Source of the DNA: CAZKEW01 sp964580435
GTDB taxonomy: Bacteria > Acidobacteriota > Aminicenantia > Aminicenantales > UBA8522
Direction: 5' to 3'
Assembly: GCA_964580435.1 (NCBI GenBank)
Contig: CAZOKP010000035.1
Location: 1-24,422 of the forward strand
DNA length: 24,422 nt
Part shown: one piece after another, positions 1 through 7,425 of the stretch
Position numbering within the stretch: the first letter of the stretch is position 1
Layout of the letters: each line of letters starts with the position of its first letter
The notes under the pieces: generated by a model
The model's database searches: none
What the model was told of the DNA's origin: nothing
The model's input: the letters and a program-made list of their open reading frames with translations, nothing else
Translations under genes and position numbers: made by a program

Positions 1-234
1 TCCATGCTTTAAGAAGCCATATTATATTTTGTGGGACTTTTTTTAAGCAAACGATATTTTCTCGCCTTTCGGACCTGCGCCGCCCAGGACGGGAAAGTGG
101 ATCTCCGCCATTTCATTTATAGCTTTCGTCCCGGGCTCCGGGCGGCCATTTGCTGGGGGAAGGAATTGGGGCGGCGAGACAATCTTGAAGGGAATCGAGG
201 CTCGTTATACCTCTGCCAGCCCGAAGTTAACAGA

Positions 235-1974
235 TCAGGTCGCCGGCGATGAAAGAGGCAAGCTTACAGAAAAGACTGTCCCCTGGCCGGGCAGGCTTTT
301 CACCGAAATCTGGCCATGATGCGCCAGGACGATGTGCTTGACAATAGCCAGCCCTAACCCTGTCCCACCCAGTTTTTTAGACCTGGATTTATCGACGACA
401 TAAAAGCGTTCAAAGATCCGGGTGAGGTGTTCAGCAGGAATTCCCATCCCCGTGTCTGCGACATCAATCTGGACGGCACCGGTTCCTTTCCGAAGAGCAA
501 TCCGGACAGATCCCTTCTCCGTGTATTTGATAGCGTTATCGATAAGGTTCACGAACACCTGCTCGATGGCAAAGGGATCGGCAGAGATGGGAGGAAATTC
601 TTGGTCGACCACAAGCTCAAGCGTCAAACCTTTTTCCTTGGCCTCTGGCTCAAAGATCTTGAGCACATTTTGAACCAGAGGCTTAAGGTCCATCTGTTCG
701 GTTTGAATCGAAATCCCTTTTTCCTCCAGCTCGGCCAGGAGAAGCAGGTCTTTGACGATGTTGATGAGCCGTTCCGTGTTTCTTTTGATAATCCCGAGAT
801 AATTTTTGTCCTTCTCTTCGACCTCTCCTTCCAATGTCTCGACAAAACCTTTAATCGCCGTGAGCGGGGTCCGTAATTCATGAGAGACATTAAGCACGAA
901 ATCTCTTTTGACCCGCTCCAAACGGTGCATCTCTGTCAGGTCATGGACGGTAACGACAAGACGTTCGGAAAAAGGAAGGTACGAGGCGCTGCCAAGGTAA
1001 TCTTTCTCATTCAGGTCGAATTCGCCTTGAAGGTTGCGCTTCTCCCCTCTCGCCTCGGTGATGAGCTCTCCAAACCGAGAGCTTCGCACTACCTCCCAAT
1101 AAAACTTTCCTTCCACCTGCTCGTTCTGGAGGATCTGCTTAAGGCTTTGGTTGGCCAGGATGACTTTACCGCCTTTATCAAGCACCAGCAGTCCCTCTTG
1201 AATGGACGCCAGGATACTCTCCAGCTCCTCCTTCTGTCGGGCCAGATTATGAAACAATTCCCGGATCTCTGCGGTCATGGAATTGAAATTCTCGGCCAGG
1301 TCCCGGATTTCGTCTCTCGTTTTGGGATAGACCCGGACATCAAAATTCCCCGCAGCCACCTTCCGGGAAGCTTCGATCAAATGCTTGACCGGTCGGCTCA
1401 GACTCCGAGAAACCAAAAACGCCATCGCGACCATGAACAGGAGGAGGATGGCCACGGCCCTGCCGGTGTCTTTATTGATCTGGGACAGAAGGTGCTGAAT
1501 ATCTTTCAAGAACAGACTGACCCTCAAGACGCCGATGACCTTCCCTTCTTTTTCCAGAGGCAGACCGACATAAAGCATCTCCTGACGGACGGTATCGCTC
1601 CAGCGGATGGCCTTCCCGGTCTTACCCTGAAGGGCTTGCTGGATTTCGGGCCGGTAGCGATGATTTTCCATTTTCCTGTAGTCTTCTTCGGAATCAGCGT
1701 GGACGACTCCTTCGCCATCAACGACGGTAATCCGGGTCTGGATCTTCTTGTCGAGCGCCTTGACGAAATTATTCATCTCGTCGCTCCGCCCCTCGTCGAA
1801 GAGTGGCAGGATGGTCAGTTTTAAGGTCTGGGCCAGGTTCTCCAGATGTTGCACCTGGTTGTCGATGAAATGCCGCCGGATCGTCCGAAAAGAATAGAAA
1901 GAAACAAGCAGGCCGAGGGCTAAAACAATGACCAAATACCAGCCGAAGATCTTCCAAAAAAACGATTTTCTCAT
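235..1974 (-). CDS. phoR: PhoR-type phosphate-sensing membrane histidine kinase
   Basis: This 579-residue sensor kinase should phosphorylate the adjacent PhoB when phosphate is scarce. Visible in order are a first membrane helix (about 8-29), an extracytoplasmic sensor segment (about 30-170), a second helix (about 172-189), a HAMP linker (about 190-243), a PAS-like segment (about 250-345) and a HisKA domain with VSHELRTPLTAIKG (phosphoacceptor His365). The HATPase domain follows, with N-box NLIDNAIKYT (about 477-485), DTGMGIP (507-513) and GGTGLGLA (536-543). The order matches the long PhoR form with an extracytoplasmic domain, unlike E. coli PhoR, which lacks a large one. Its ATG overlaps the phoB stop as ATGA, which implies translational coupling. 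The family call is firm. The phosphate role is inferred from phoB, phoU and the two pst operons next to it. Confidence 0.95.
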   Translation of the reverse strand: MRKSFFWKIFGWYLVIVLALGLLVSFYSFRTIRRHFIDNQVQHLENLAQTLKLTILPLFDEGRSDEMNNFVKALDKKIQTRITVVDGEGVVHADSEEDYRKMENHRYRPEIQQALQGKTGKAIRWSDTVRQEMLYVGLPLEKEGKVIGVLRVSLFLKDIQHLLSQINKDTGRAVAILLLFMVAMAFLVSRSLSRPVKHLIEASRKVAAGNFDVRVYPKTRDEIRDLAENFNSMTAEIRELFHNLARQKEELESILASIQEGLLVLDKGGKVILANQSLKQILQNEQVEGKFYWEVVRSSRFGELITEARGEKRNLQGEFDLNEKDYLGSASYLPFSERLVVTVHDLTEMHRLERVKRDFVLNVSHELRTPLTAIKGFVETLEGEVEEKDKNYLGIIKRNTERLINIVKDLLLLAELEEKGISIQTEQMDLKPLVQNVLKIFEPEAKEKGLTLELVVDQEFPPISADPFAIEQVFVNLIDNAIKYTEKGSVRIALRKGTGAVQIDVADTGMGIPAEHLTRIFERFYVVDKSRSKKLGGTGLGLAIVKHIVLAHHGQISVKSLPGQGTVFSVSLPLSSPAT

Positions 1975-2806
1975 TCCTCTATTTTGTATCCCACGCCACG
2001 AATATTTTGAATGAGCGGAGCTGCCTTTCCCAGTTTCTCCCTGAGATTGCGGATGTGGACGTCGATCGTCCTGTCCACCACCACCTTTTCGTGCCCCCAG
2101 AGATGGTCCAAGATTCGGTCTCGGGTATAGACACGGCCTGTGTTCAGGGCGAGTAGAGCCAAGATCTTGAATTCTGTGGAGGTGACCTCGATTTCGCGCC
2201 CTTCGACCAGGACCTTATGTCCGTCCAGGTCTATAGAGAGCATCTTGCCTATTTCTATCTTCTGAGTTGCCGGCCGCGCCTCCAGCCTGCGGAGGACGGC
2301 TTTGACCCTGGACACGAGCTCTTTGACGGAAAANNNNNNNNNNNNNNNNNNNNNNNNNNNNNNNNNNNNNNNNNNNNNNNNNNNNNNNNNNNNNNNNNNN
2401 NNNNNNNNNNNNNNNNNNNNNNNNNNNNNNNNNCCTCCAGCCTGCGGAGGACGGCTTTGACCCTGGACACGAGCTCTTTGACGGAAAATGGTTTGGTCAC
2501 ATAATCATCCGCCCCGAGCTCCAACCCGAGAACCCGGTCCGTTTCATCTCCTTTGGCCGTGAGCATAATAATTGGCAGAGAGACAAAATCTTTATTTGAC
2601 CGGAGGTTCTTGCAAATCTCGAACCCGTCGGCATCAGGCAGCATCAGGTCCAGAATGACAAGGTCGGGCCGGTGGCGGTCCAGATACTTCAGGAAGGCCC
2701 GCCCGTCGAGAAAGGTCTGGGTCTGGAATCCCGCCCGCTTGAGGTGATGCGAGACGAGCTCCAGGAGGTCCGGCTCATCATCGACAATGGCAACGGTTCT
2801 TGGCAT
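1971..2806 (-). CDS. phoB: PhoB-type response regulator, interrupted by an assembly gap
   Basis: An OmpR/PhoB-family regulator, expected to activate phosphate-starvation genes. The receiver domain shows the acidic pair D9-D10, phosphoacceptor Asp53 in VILDLMLPD, Thr83 and Lys105 in VTKPF. The winged-helix DNA-binding half ends in IDVHIRNLREKLG and RGVGYKIEE. A run of 100 Ns (2334-2433) splits the gene, but the 55 bases on both sides of it are identical. Removing one copy and the Ns takes out 155 bases and leaves an uninterrupted frame of 226 residues, the usual PhoB size, so I regard the gene as intact. The start at the 2806 ATG gives MPRTVAIVDDEPD, the typical family beginning. A TTG six bases upstream is possible and has a GGA closer to it. 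The stop overlaps the phoR start. Confidence 0.93.
2279..2488. repeat. 55-bp exact direct duplicate flanking a 100-N scaffold gap
   Basis: Bases 2279-2333 are repeated exactly at 2434-2488, and only the 100 Ns at 2334-2433 lie between them. Both copies encode the same stretch of PhoB (around SVKELVSRVKAVLRRLE). This is what two overlapping contig ends look like when a scaffolder places them side by side without merging. The true sequence is most likely 155 bases shorter here. Confidence 0.93.
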
Positions 2807-2844
2807 AGTCAATTTTTTCCAACCTTAGGCTGGTCTTGTTTCAT

Positions 2845-2850
2845 ATTATA
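2845..2850 (-). promoter_or_regulatory. Possible -10 element for phoB-phoR
   Basis: The minus strand reads TATAAT here, 38 bases upstream of the phoB ATG and just downstream of an A/T-rich tract. No convincing -35 box lies at 17 bases, which would fit an activator-dependent promoter. The 300-odd bases separating phoU1 from phoB also argue for a separate transcript start. A clear Pho box was not found here. Confidence 0.35.
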
Positions 2851-2925
2851 AAGAAATTGCTTCCAAAAAGAGAAGCGAAAAAAAATGCGCCAAGCAGCCC
2901 AAGCCCCGTGATAGCCACAGACTTC

Positions 2926-3151
2926 GATGGGTGGCACGGCGCTAGTCCCCGCAACGCCCGCAGCGAATGGTGGTGGGTGGGGAGGATCTTTAGCGAGGAG
3001 ATGGAGGGGGTTCCAAGGGGGCATACCCCTTTGGTCGCAGGGCCAAGCCCGAGAAGGGGAGGCAGAGAGCGAAGCGAACGTTGGAAGGGGGAAAGCGAAG
3101 CTTTCTCCCTCCAAGTAGTGCGGACGGGGACGCGCCGTGACAGGACCCATC
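2926..3151. repeat. Inverted-repeat-bounded structured element in the phoU1-phoB spacer
   Basis: The roughly 370-base gap between phoU1 and phoB contains no credible gene. It holds an element with imperfect inverted ends. The left end reads GATGGGT, two bases, CACGGCGC, two bases, GTCCCCG (2926-2951). The right end, reverse-complemented, reads GATGGGT, five bases, CACGGCGC, GTCCCCG (3125-3151). Inside are further hairpins, including a GAAAGC/GCTTTC stem with a GAA loop at 3091-3105 and a CCCC/GGGG-type stem near 3015-3035. The heptamer GCGAAGC occurs at 3069-3075 and 3095-3101. It could be a MITE-like or palindromic intergenic repeat, or an RNA structure in the mRNA spacer. I see no flanking target duplication and no transposase. 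Confidence 0.55.
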
Positions 3152-3180
3152 TCACAAAACAGCTTGATTATCACGAAAAT

Positions 3181-3837
3181 TCATTCGAAATGGTGCTTGA
3201 TCGTCTTGCCCTCCACAAGATAGACGACGTCTTCGCTGATGTTTGTAGCGTGATCCGCAATTCGTTCCAGATGCCGGCTGATCAGGATTAGCTCGATGGC
3301 CCGGGGAATAGTCGTCGGGTCGGCGATCGTATAGGTCAACAATTCCCGAAAAACCTGGTCATGGAGCTCGTCCACCTCATCGTCTCGTTCACAGACATGC
3401 TTGGCTAAGGCCGCGTCCTGGTCGACAAAAGACCTGATGGAATCCTTGACCATATTTTGGGCCAATACAGCCATCCTGGGGATGTCCAGCAGGGGCTTGA
3501 GCAGCGGCACTTTGAGGAGTTCTTGGGCCCTCTCCGCAAGATTGACGGCTTGGTCGCCGATCCTCTCGAGTTCTCCGCCCATTTTCATGGCCGCGACAAT
3601 CATGCGCAGGTCGCCGGCCATCGGCTGCTTGAGGGCGATCAGCTTCAGAGACATCTGGTCGATTTCGACGTCCAGGTCATTGATGGTTTTTTCTCTTGCC
3701 AGAACATGCTGGATCAAGTCTTCGTTCCGGTCTTTGAGCGCCTGGACGGAAAGAGCGATCGACTCTTCCACCAGCGTGGCCATTCTCATGAGCGCCTCTT
3801 TTAGGGCGGAGAGCTCCTCGTCAAATTGTCTTTCCAT
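3181..3837 (-). CDS. phoU: PhoU phosphate-signalling regulator, copy 1
   Basis: PhoU is a cytoplasmic helical protein that links Pst transport to PhoR and restrains the Pho response when phosphate is plentiful. The 218 residues match the usual family length and show two three-helix PhoU repeats. Each carries a metal-binding helix: MKMGGELERIGDQAVNLAER in the first half and SRHLERIADHATNISEDVVYLV in the second. A strong Shine-Dalgarno (AGGAGGAGG) stands just before the ATG. It is the last gene of the porin-pstSCAB-phoU operon, 12 bases behind pstB1. A structured spacer and then phoB-phoR follow. A second, divergent phoU lies at 8675-9349. Confidence 0.96.
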   Translation of the reverse strand: MERQFDEELSALKEALMRMATLVEESIALSVQALKDRNEDLIQHVLAREKTINDLDVEIDQMSLKLIALKQPMAGDLRMIVAAMKMGGELERIGDQAVNLAERAQELLKVPLLKPLLDIPRMAVLAQNMVKDSIRSFVDQDAALAKHVCERDDEVDELHDQVFRELLTYTIADPTTIPRAIELILISRHLERIADHATNISEDVVYLVEGKTIKHHFE

Positions 3838-3849
3838 GGGACCTCCTCC

Positions 3850-4614
3850 TTATCCGAATCTCCCAGTGATATAGTCTTCGGTCAATTTATTGGCCGGGTT
3901 TGTAAAAATCTTTTCGGTGGCGTCAAACTCAATCAGTTCGCCGAGCATCATAAACGCGGTCAGGTCGGAGACGCGGGCGGCCTGCTGCATGTTGTGGGTT
4001 ACGATCACGACCGTGTAATCCTGCTTCAGTTTATGGATCAGATCCTCGATCTTGGCCGTGGCGATCGGGTCGATGGCCGAACAGGGCTCGTCGAACAGAA
4101 TGACTTCGGGCTCGACGGCCAAGGCTCGGGCAATGCAAAGCCGCTGCTGCTGTCCGCCCGAAAGAGTAAAGGCGTTCTCCTCGAGGCGGTCCTTGACCTC
4201 ATCCCAGAGGGCAGCGTGGTGGAGGCTCCGCTCGACAATCTCCGCAAGCTTGCGGCGCTCTGTGTGGCCGTTGATCCGCAGCCCGTAAGCAATATTGTCA
4301 AAAATTGATTTCGGAAACGGGTTAGGCTTCTGAAAAACCATGCCCACCCGTCTTCGCAGCTCGACGACATCGACTTTGGCCGAAACGATGCTCTGGCCAT
4401 CAAGATAGATTTCTCCGCTGAGTCTTATGTTTGGGACCACGTCATTCATTCGGTTAAGAGTCCGGATAAAGGTCGATTTTCCGCAGCCGGACGGGCCGAT
4501 AATGGCGGTGACCTTTTTCTCTGGGCAGACAATATTGATATTTTTAAGCGCTTGGATCTTTCCATAATAAAAGTTCAGATTCCTGGTCTCTATCTTAGGT
4601 TTTCCGTTTGGCAT
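3850..4614 (-). CDS. pstB: Phosphate ABC transporter ATPase PstB, copy 1 (canonical)
   Basis: The ATP-hydrolysing subunit of the first Pst importer, 254 residues. Every catalytic motif is intact: Walker A GPSGCGKST (40-48), Q-loop Gln95 in MVFQKPNPFP, signature LSGGQ (151-155), Walker B VILFDE (171-176) and switch His207 in IVTHNMQQ. It ends in the typical PstB tail TEDYITGRFG. This copy is expected to work as the usual homodimer under PstC1/PstA1. It starts one base after the pstA1 stop, with a GGAG eight bases ahead of the ATG, and phoU1 follows after 12 bases. It is a useful reference for the two abnormal PstB proteins encoded at 9375-10911. Confidence 0.97.
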   Translation of the reverse strand: MPNGKPKIETRNLNFYYGKIQALKNINIVCPEKKVTAIIGPSGCGKSTFIRTLNRMNDVVPNIRLSGEIYLDGQSIVSAKVDVVELRRRVGMVFQKPNPFPKSIFDNIAYGLRINGHTERRKLAEIVERSLHHAALWDEVKDRLEENAFTLSGGQQQRLCIARALAVEPEVILFDEPCSAIDPIATAKIEDLIHKLKQDYTVVIVTHNMQQAARVSDLTAFMMLGELIEFDATEKIFTNPANKLTEDYITGRFG

Positions 4615-4615
4615 T

Positions 4616-5485
4616 TCAGGCTCTCCTTTTCCTCCTCAACCTATACCTGATGATGACGGCGGTCATGTTCATCCCTAGCACGAAGGCGATTAGGACCAGG
4701 GCCGTGCCGTAAGCCAGCGGCCGAACCTTGGCGATATCATGATGTTGGGTGGCCATAATATAGAGATGATAAGGAAGCGCCATGAACTGGTCCTTCAGGG
4801 ACTTGGGGAGATAAGGAAGATAGAAGGCCGCGCCCGTAAACAGGATCGGCGCCGTCTCGCCTGCAGCCCGGGCCAAACCCAAGACAGTTCCTGTCAGCAT
4901 GCCCGGCAGTGCGTACGGCAGGACATTCGTCCTGATGGACTGCCACTTCGTCGCTCCCAGGGCGAGAGCTCCTTCCCGGTAGGAATTGGGAACGGTTTTG
5001 AGAGCCTCCTCGCTGGCGGTGATCGTCCAGGGGAGGGTGAGCAGGCCCAAGGTCAATCCAGCCGATAGAATGGACGTCCCGAATTTCAGGATATTGACAA
5101 AAAGAATGACGCCAAAAAGTCCATAGACAATCGAAGGAACGCCGGAGAGATTCCGGATCGATAGCCGGATGATCCGCGTCATGCGGGTCTGCCGGGCGTA
5201 TTCATTCAGGTAAATCGCGGCGAACATTCCCAGCGGGATGGCCAAAATCGCCGTGACCACGGTCACCAGAAAAGTCCCGAAAATAGCGGGAAAGACGCCC
5301 CCCTCGGTCATGCCGCGTCGCGGTGCCTGGCTCAAGAACTCCCAGGTGATAGCGCCTCCGCCTTTCTTTCCGACATCATAAAGAAACAGCAGAAGCACGG
5401 CCAAGACAAGATAAACACAGACTCTCAATAAGAAAAAACCGGCAAACTGAATGATTTTCTTTTTCCTCATCAGCCGTTGGCTCAT
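4616..5485 (-). CDS. pstA: Phosphate ABC transporter permease PstA, copy 1
   Basis: An inner-membrane permease subunit of the first Pst importer, 289 residues with about six hydrophobic helices. The coupling-loop region YREGALALGATKWQSIRTNV is followed by GLARAAGETAPILFTGA, which is diagnostic for PstA. The reading frame stays open another 106 codons upstream, but that stretch is an out-of-frame shadow of pstC1 with no hydrophobic character. The start at 5485 gives MSQRLMRKKKII, a basic N-terminus before the first helix, and its ATG overlaps the pstC1 stop as ATGA. It should pair with PstC1 to form the phosphate channel energised by PstB1. Confidence 0.95.
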   Translation of the reverse strand: MSQRLMRKKKIIQFAGFFLLRVCVYLVLAVLLLFLYDVGKKGGGAITWEFLSQAPRRGMTEGGVFPAIFGTFLVTVVTAILAIPLGMFAAIYLNEYARQTRMTRIIRLSIRNLSGVPSIVYGLFGVILFVNILKFGTSILSAGLTLGLLTLPWTITASEEALKTVPNSYREGALALGATKWQSIRTNVLPYALPGMLTGTVLGLARAAGETAPILFTGAAFYLPYLPKSLKDQFMALPYHLYIMATQHHDIAKVRPLAYGTALVLIAFVLGMNMTAVIIRYRLRRKRRA

Positions 5486-6375
5486 TGTTCGCGCTCCTGG
5501 TATTTCTTCAAGAAAATGTCGGCGACAAGGTTGACGCAGAAGGTCATGAGAAAGAGGACCAGGCCGATGGCGAAAAGAGCGTAATAATGAGTGGTGAAAT
5601 ACGGGACTTCGCCAAGCTCGATGGCGATGTTGGAGGTCATGGTCCGGATGGAGTGCAGAAACCCGTGAGGGAAGGACCGCGCATTTCCCGTGGCCATCAG
5701 CACGGTCATCGTCTCCCCGATGGCCCGGCCCATACCGAGCATGAACGAGGCGATGATCCCTGAAAGCGCCGCCGGGATTTTCACCCGGCTGAGCGTTTGC
5801 CACCGCGACGCGCCTAGAGCGAGCGAGGCTTCACTATAGGCTTGGGGAACGGCATTCAAGGAATCCTCGGAAATGCTGATGATAGTCGGCAGGGCCATGA
5901 TAGCGAGCAGAAGGCTTCCGTTAACAGCGTTGAGTCCGTTGGTCAACCCGAAAATCTTGGCGATAGCCGGACCGAAAAGGACAATCCCCAAAAACCCCAC
6001 CACGACCGACGGAATCCCGGCCAGGATTTCGACGACTGGCTTGATGATTTCTCTCACCCGCCAATGGGCCACCTCAGAAAGGTAGGCAGCGACGCCGAGG
6101 CCGATGGGGAAGGCGATGGCAAGAGCACCGATGGTGACCATGACCGTGCTGACGATCATGGAGAGGATTCCGTATTCCGCCTTAACGGGAGATGTCGGAT
6201 CCCATTTCGTGCTGGTGAAAAACTCCTTGATGCGGACTTCTCGAAAAGCCGGCACCGCTGAGGACAAGAGGAGGGCGAAAATTCCGATCAAAACGAGGAT
6301 GGCCAGGATTCCACAGGCAAAGAAGAACGCCCTGATGGTGGATTCCTTGAAATTCCGCAGCCCTCGCTTACTCAT
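5482..6375 (-). CDS. pstC: Phosphate ABC transporter permease PstC, copy 1
   Basis: The second inner-membrane permease subunit of Pst system 1, 297 residues. It has about six hydrophobic helices, an AGIPSVVVGFLGI segment and the coupling loop YSEASLALGASRWQTLSRVKIP, followed by GMGRAIGETMTVLMATGN, typical of PstC. I start it at the 6375 ATG because GGAG lies six bases before it. A TTG at 6393 would add six residues but has no good ribosome-binding site. The stop overlaps pstA1. Upstream, a strong stem-loop lies between pstS1 and this gene. Confidence 0.95.
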   Translation of the reverse strand: MSKRGLRNFKESTIRAFFFACGILAILVLIGIFALLLSSAVPAFREVRIKEFFTSTKWDPTSPVKAEYGILSMIVSTVMVTIGALAIAFPIGLGVAAYLSEVAHWRVREIIKPVVEILAGIPSVVVGFLGIVLFGPAIAKIFGLTNGLNAVNGSLLLAIMALPTIISISEDSLNAVPQAYSEASLALGASRWQTLSRVKIPAALSGIIASFMLGMGRAIGETMTVLMATGNARSFPHGFLHSIRTMTSNIAIELGEVPYFTTHYYALFAIGLVLFLMTFCVNLVADIFLKKYQEREQ

Positions 6376-6438
6376 CAAATTCTCCGCAGCCAATATCTTC
6401 TTGCTTTTATGTCTTCCGCAGCTCTTTAATTAGGGAGG

Positions 6439-6469
6439 GGCCGGGAAGGAGCGAAGCCCCTCCCCGGCC
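6439..6469 (-). promoter_or_regulatory. Strong stem-loop between pstS1 and pstC1
   Basis: Read as RNA from the minus strand, this forms a stem of about 14 pairs (GGCCGGGGAGG with CCUUCCCGGCC, including G-U pairs), closed by a short UUC loop. On the plus strand the apex is GCGAAGC, a sequence known to form a very stable DNA mini-hairpin. No U-run follows, so it is probably not a full terminator. A stem here could protect the pstS1 message or reduce read-through into pstC, giving more binding protein than permease. That role is inferred from other binding-protein transporter operons. Confidence 0.6.
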
Positions 6470-6482
6470 AGAGGCTGCGGAA

Positions 6483-7394
6483 TCACTTAAAATTCTTTTC
6501 GTTCATCTGTCTTAAGGCATCGCCGATCGTATAGAAGCCTTCCCGTTCAACAATTTTCTGGCCTTCGGGGCCGACTTCCCATTGAAGGAAGGCCGCGATA
6601 TCCGCGCTGGGCTTTCCGTTGGTGGCCTGATAGAGGGGGCGGGCGATGGGGTAATTGCCCGTGTCAACGGCCTGTTTGTCCATGGGAGAGAAAGCCTCCG
6701 ATTTTACGCCCTTAGAGATATCAAGGACTCTGAGTCCGGCCATAGGCTTGCCCGTGGCTTTGTCAATGACATAGCCGACGCCGACATACCCGATAGAGGC
6801 TTCATCCGCTTTCACGCCCTCGATAATCTGGGCATTTCCGTTCATCTCTTTCATGTCTGGGGAGTAGTTTTTATTCTTGAGAACGTGCTCCTGAAGGAAG
6901 ACATAGGTGCCGGAATTAGACTGCCGGCCGTAAAGCGAAATGGGCATGTCCGGCCCGCCCACGGCTTTCCAGTTCTTGATTTCGCCGCGGTAGATGGAGC
7001 CGACCTGGTCCATGGTCAGCTTGGTCAGCGGATTCTTCTCGTTGACGATGATGCTGAGTCCGTCAACCGCAATGGCAAACACCCGGGGTGTAACGCCTTT
7101 TTCCCAAGCTTGATTAATCTCAGTTTTTTTCCACTCGCGCGAGGTATCGGCAATGTCGCAGGTCCCGTTAATCAGACCGGAAATCCCTGTCCCTGAACCG
7201 CCGCCCAGAACGGCGATAGCCGACTTTGGGTTCTTTCCCATGTATTCTTCAGCCAGGATCTGGACCAGGTTGATCATCGTGTCTGAGCCCTTAACCTGGA
7301 TCATTTTCTTCTGCGCCAGGAGGGACGGGGTGAAGACCAGGGCCAGGCTGAGCCCGGCGATGGCCACGAGCGTTCCTAATTTGAATTTTTTCAT
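6483..7394 (-). CDS. pstS: Periplasmic phosphate-binding protein PstS, copy 1
   Basis: The extracytoplasmic phosphate receptor of Pst system 1, 303 residues. A cleavable signal peptide is evident (MKKFKLGTLVAIAGLSLALV, with a likely cut after SLLAQ). Ligand-contact segments of the PstS fold are visible: KGSDTM near the mature N-terminus, GGGSGTGISGLINGTCDIADTSR, and YGRQSNSGTY. A near-perfect AAGGAGG Shine-Dalgarno stands six bases before the ATG. It follows the porin gene by 31 bases with no promoter of its own evident, so the two are likely co-transcribed from the Pho-box promoter near 8609. Confidence 0.95.
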   Translation of the reverse strand: MKKFKLGTLVAIAGLSLALVFTPSLLAQKKMIQVKGSDTMINLVQILAEEYMGKNPKSAIAVLGGGSGTGISGLINGTCDIADTSREWKKTEINQAWEKGVTPRVFAIAVDGLSIIVNEKNPLTKLTMDQVGSIYRGEIKNWKAVGGPDMPISLYGRQSNSGTYVFLQEHVLKNKNYSPDMKEMNGNAQIIEGVKADEASIGYVGVGYVIDKATGKPMAGLRVLDISKGVKSEAFSPMDKQAVDTGNYPIARPLYQATNGKPSADIAAFLQWEVGPEGQKIVEREGFYTIGDALRQMNEKNFK

Positions 7395-7425
7395 TTTAAA
7401 CCTCCTTGATATTTCTTTCCTTGTT

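Noticed and set aside
31..252. 73-codon plus-strand ORF at the left edge
   Set aside because: No Shine-Dalgarno or motif, mixed composition, and it runs into the 3' end of phoR on the other strand.
880..1824. 314-codon plus-strand ORF opposite phoR
   Set aside because: It lies wholly antisense to a complete histidine kinase, has no recognisable motif and no plausible ribosome-binding site.
1971..2315. Two separate phoB fragments or a tandem partial phoB duplication
   Set aside because: The repeated part is exactly 55 bases on both sides of an N run, and merging gives one normal-length gene, which fits an assembly overlap better than biology.
2809..3174. Minus-strand ORFs in the phoU1-phoB spacer (also 2841-3155 and plus-strand 2836-3291)
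   Set aside because: They are read from the inverted-repeat element. The peptides are Pro/Ser/Arg-rich, lack start signals and resemble no family; structure of the DNA explains the openness better.
5486..5803. N-terminal extension of PstA1 (106 codons)
   Set aside because: It is a shadow frame inside pstC1, rich in Arg, His and Asp. The ATGA overlap at 5482-5485 gives a normal PstA start.
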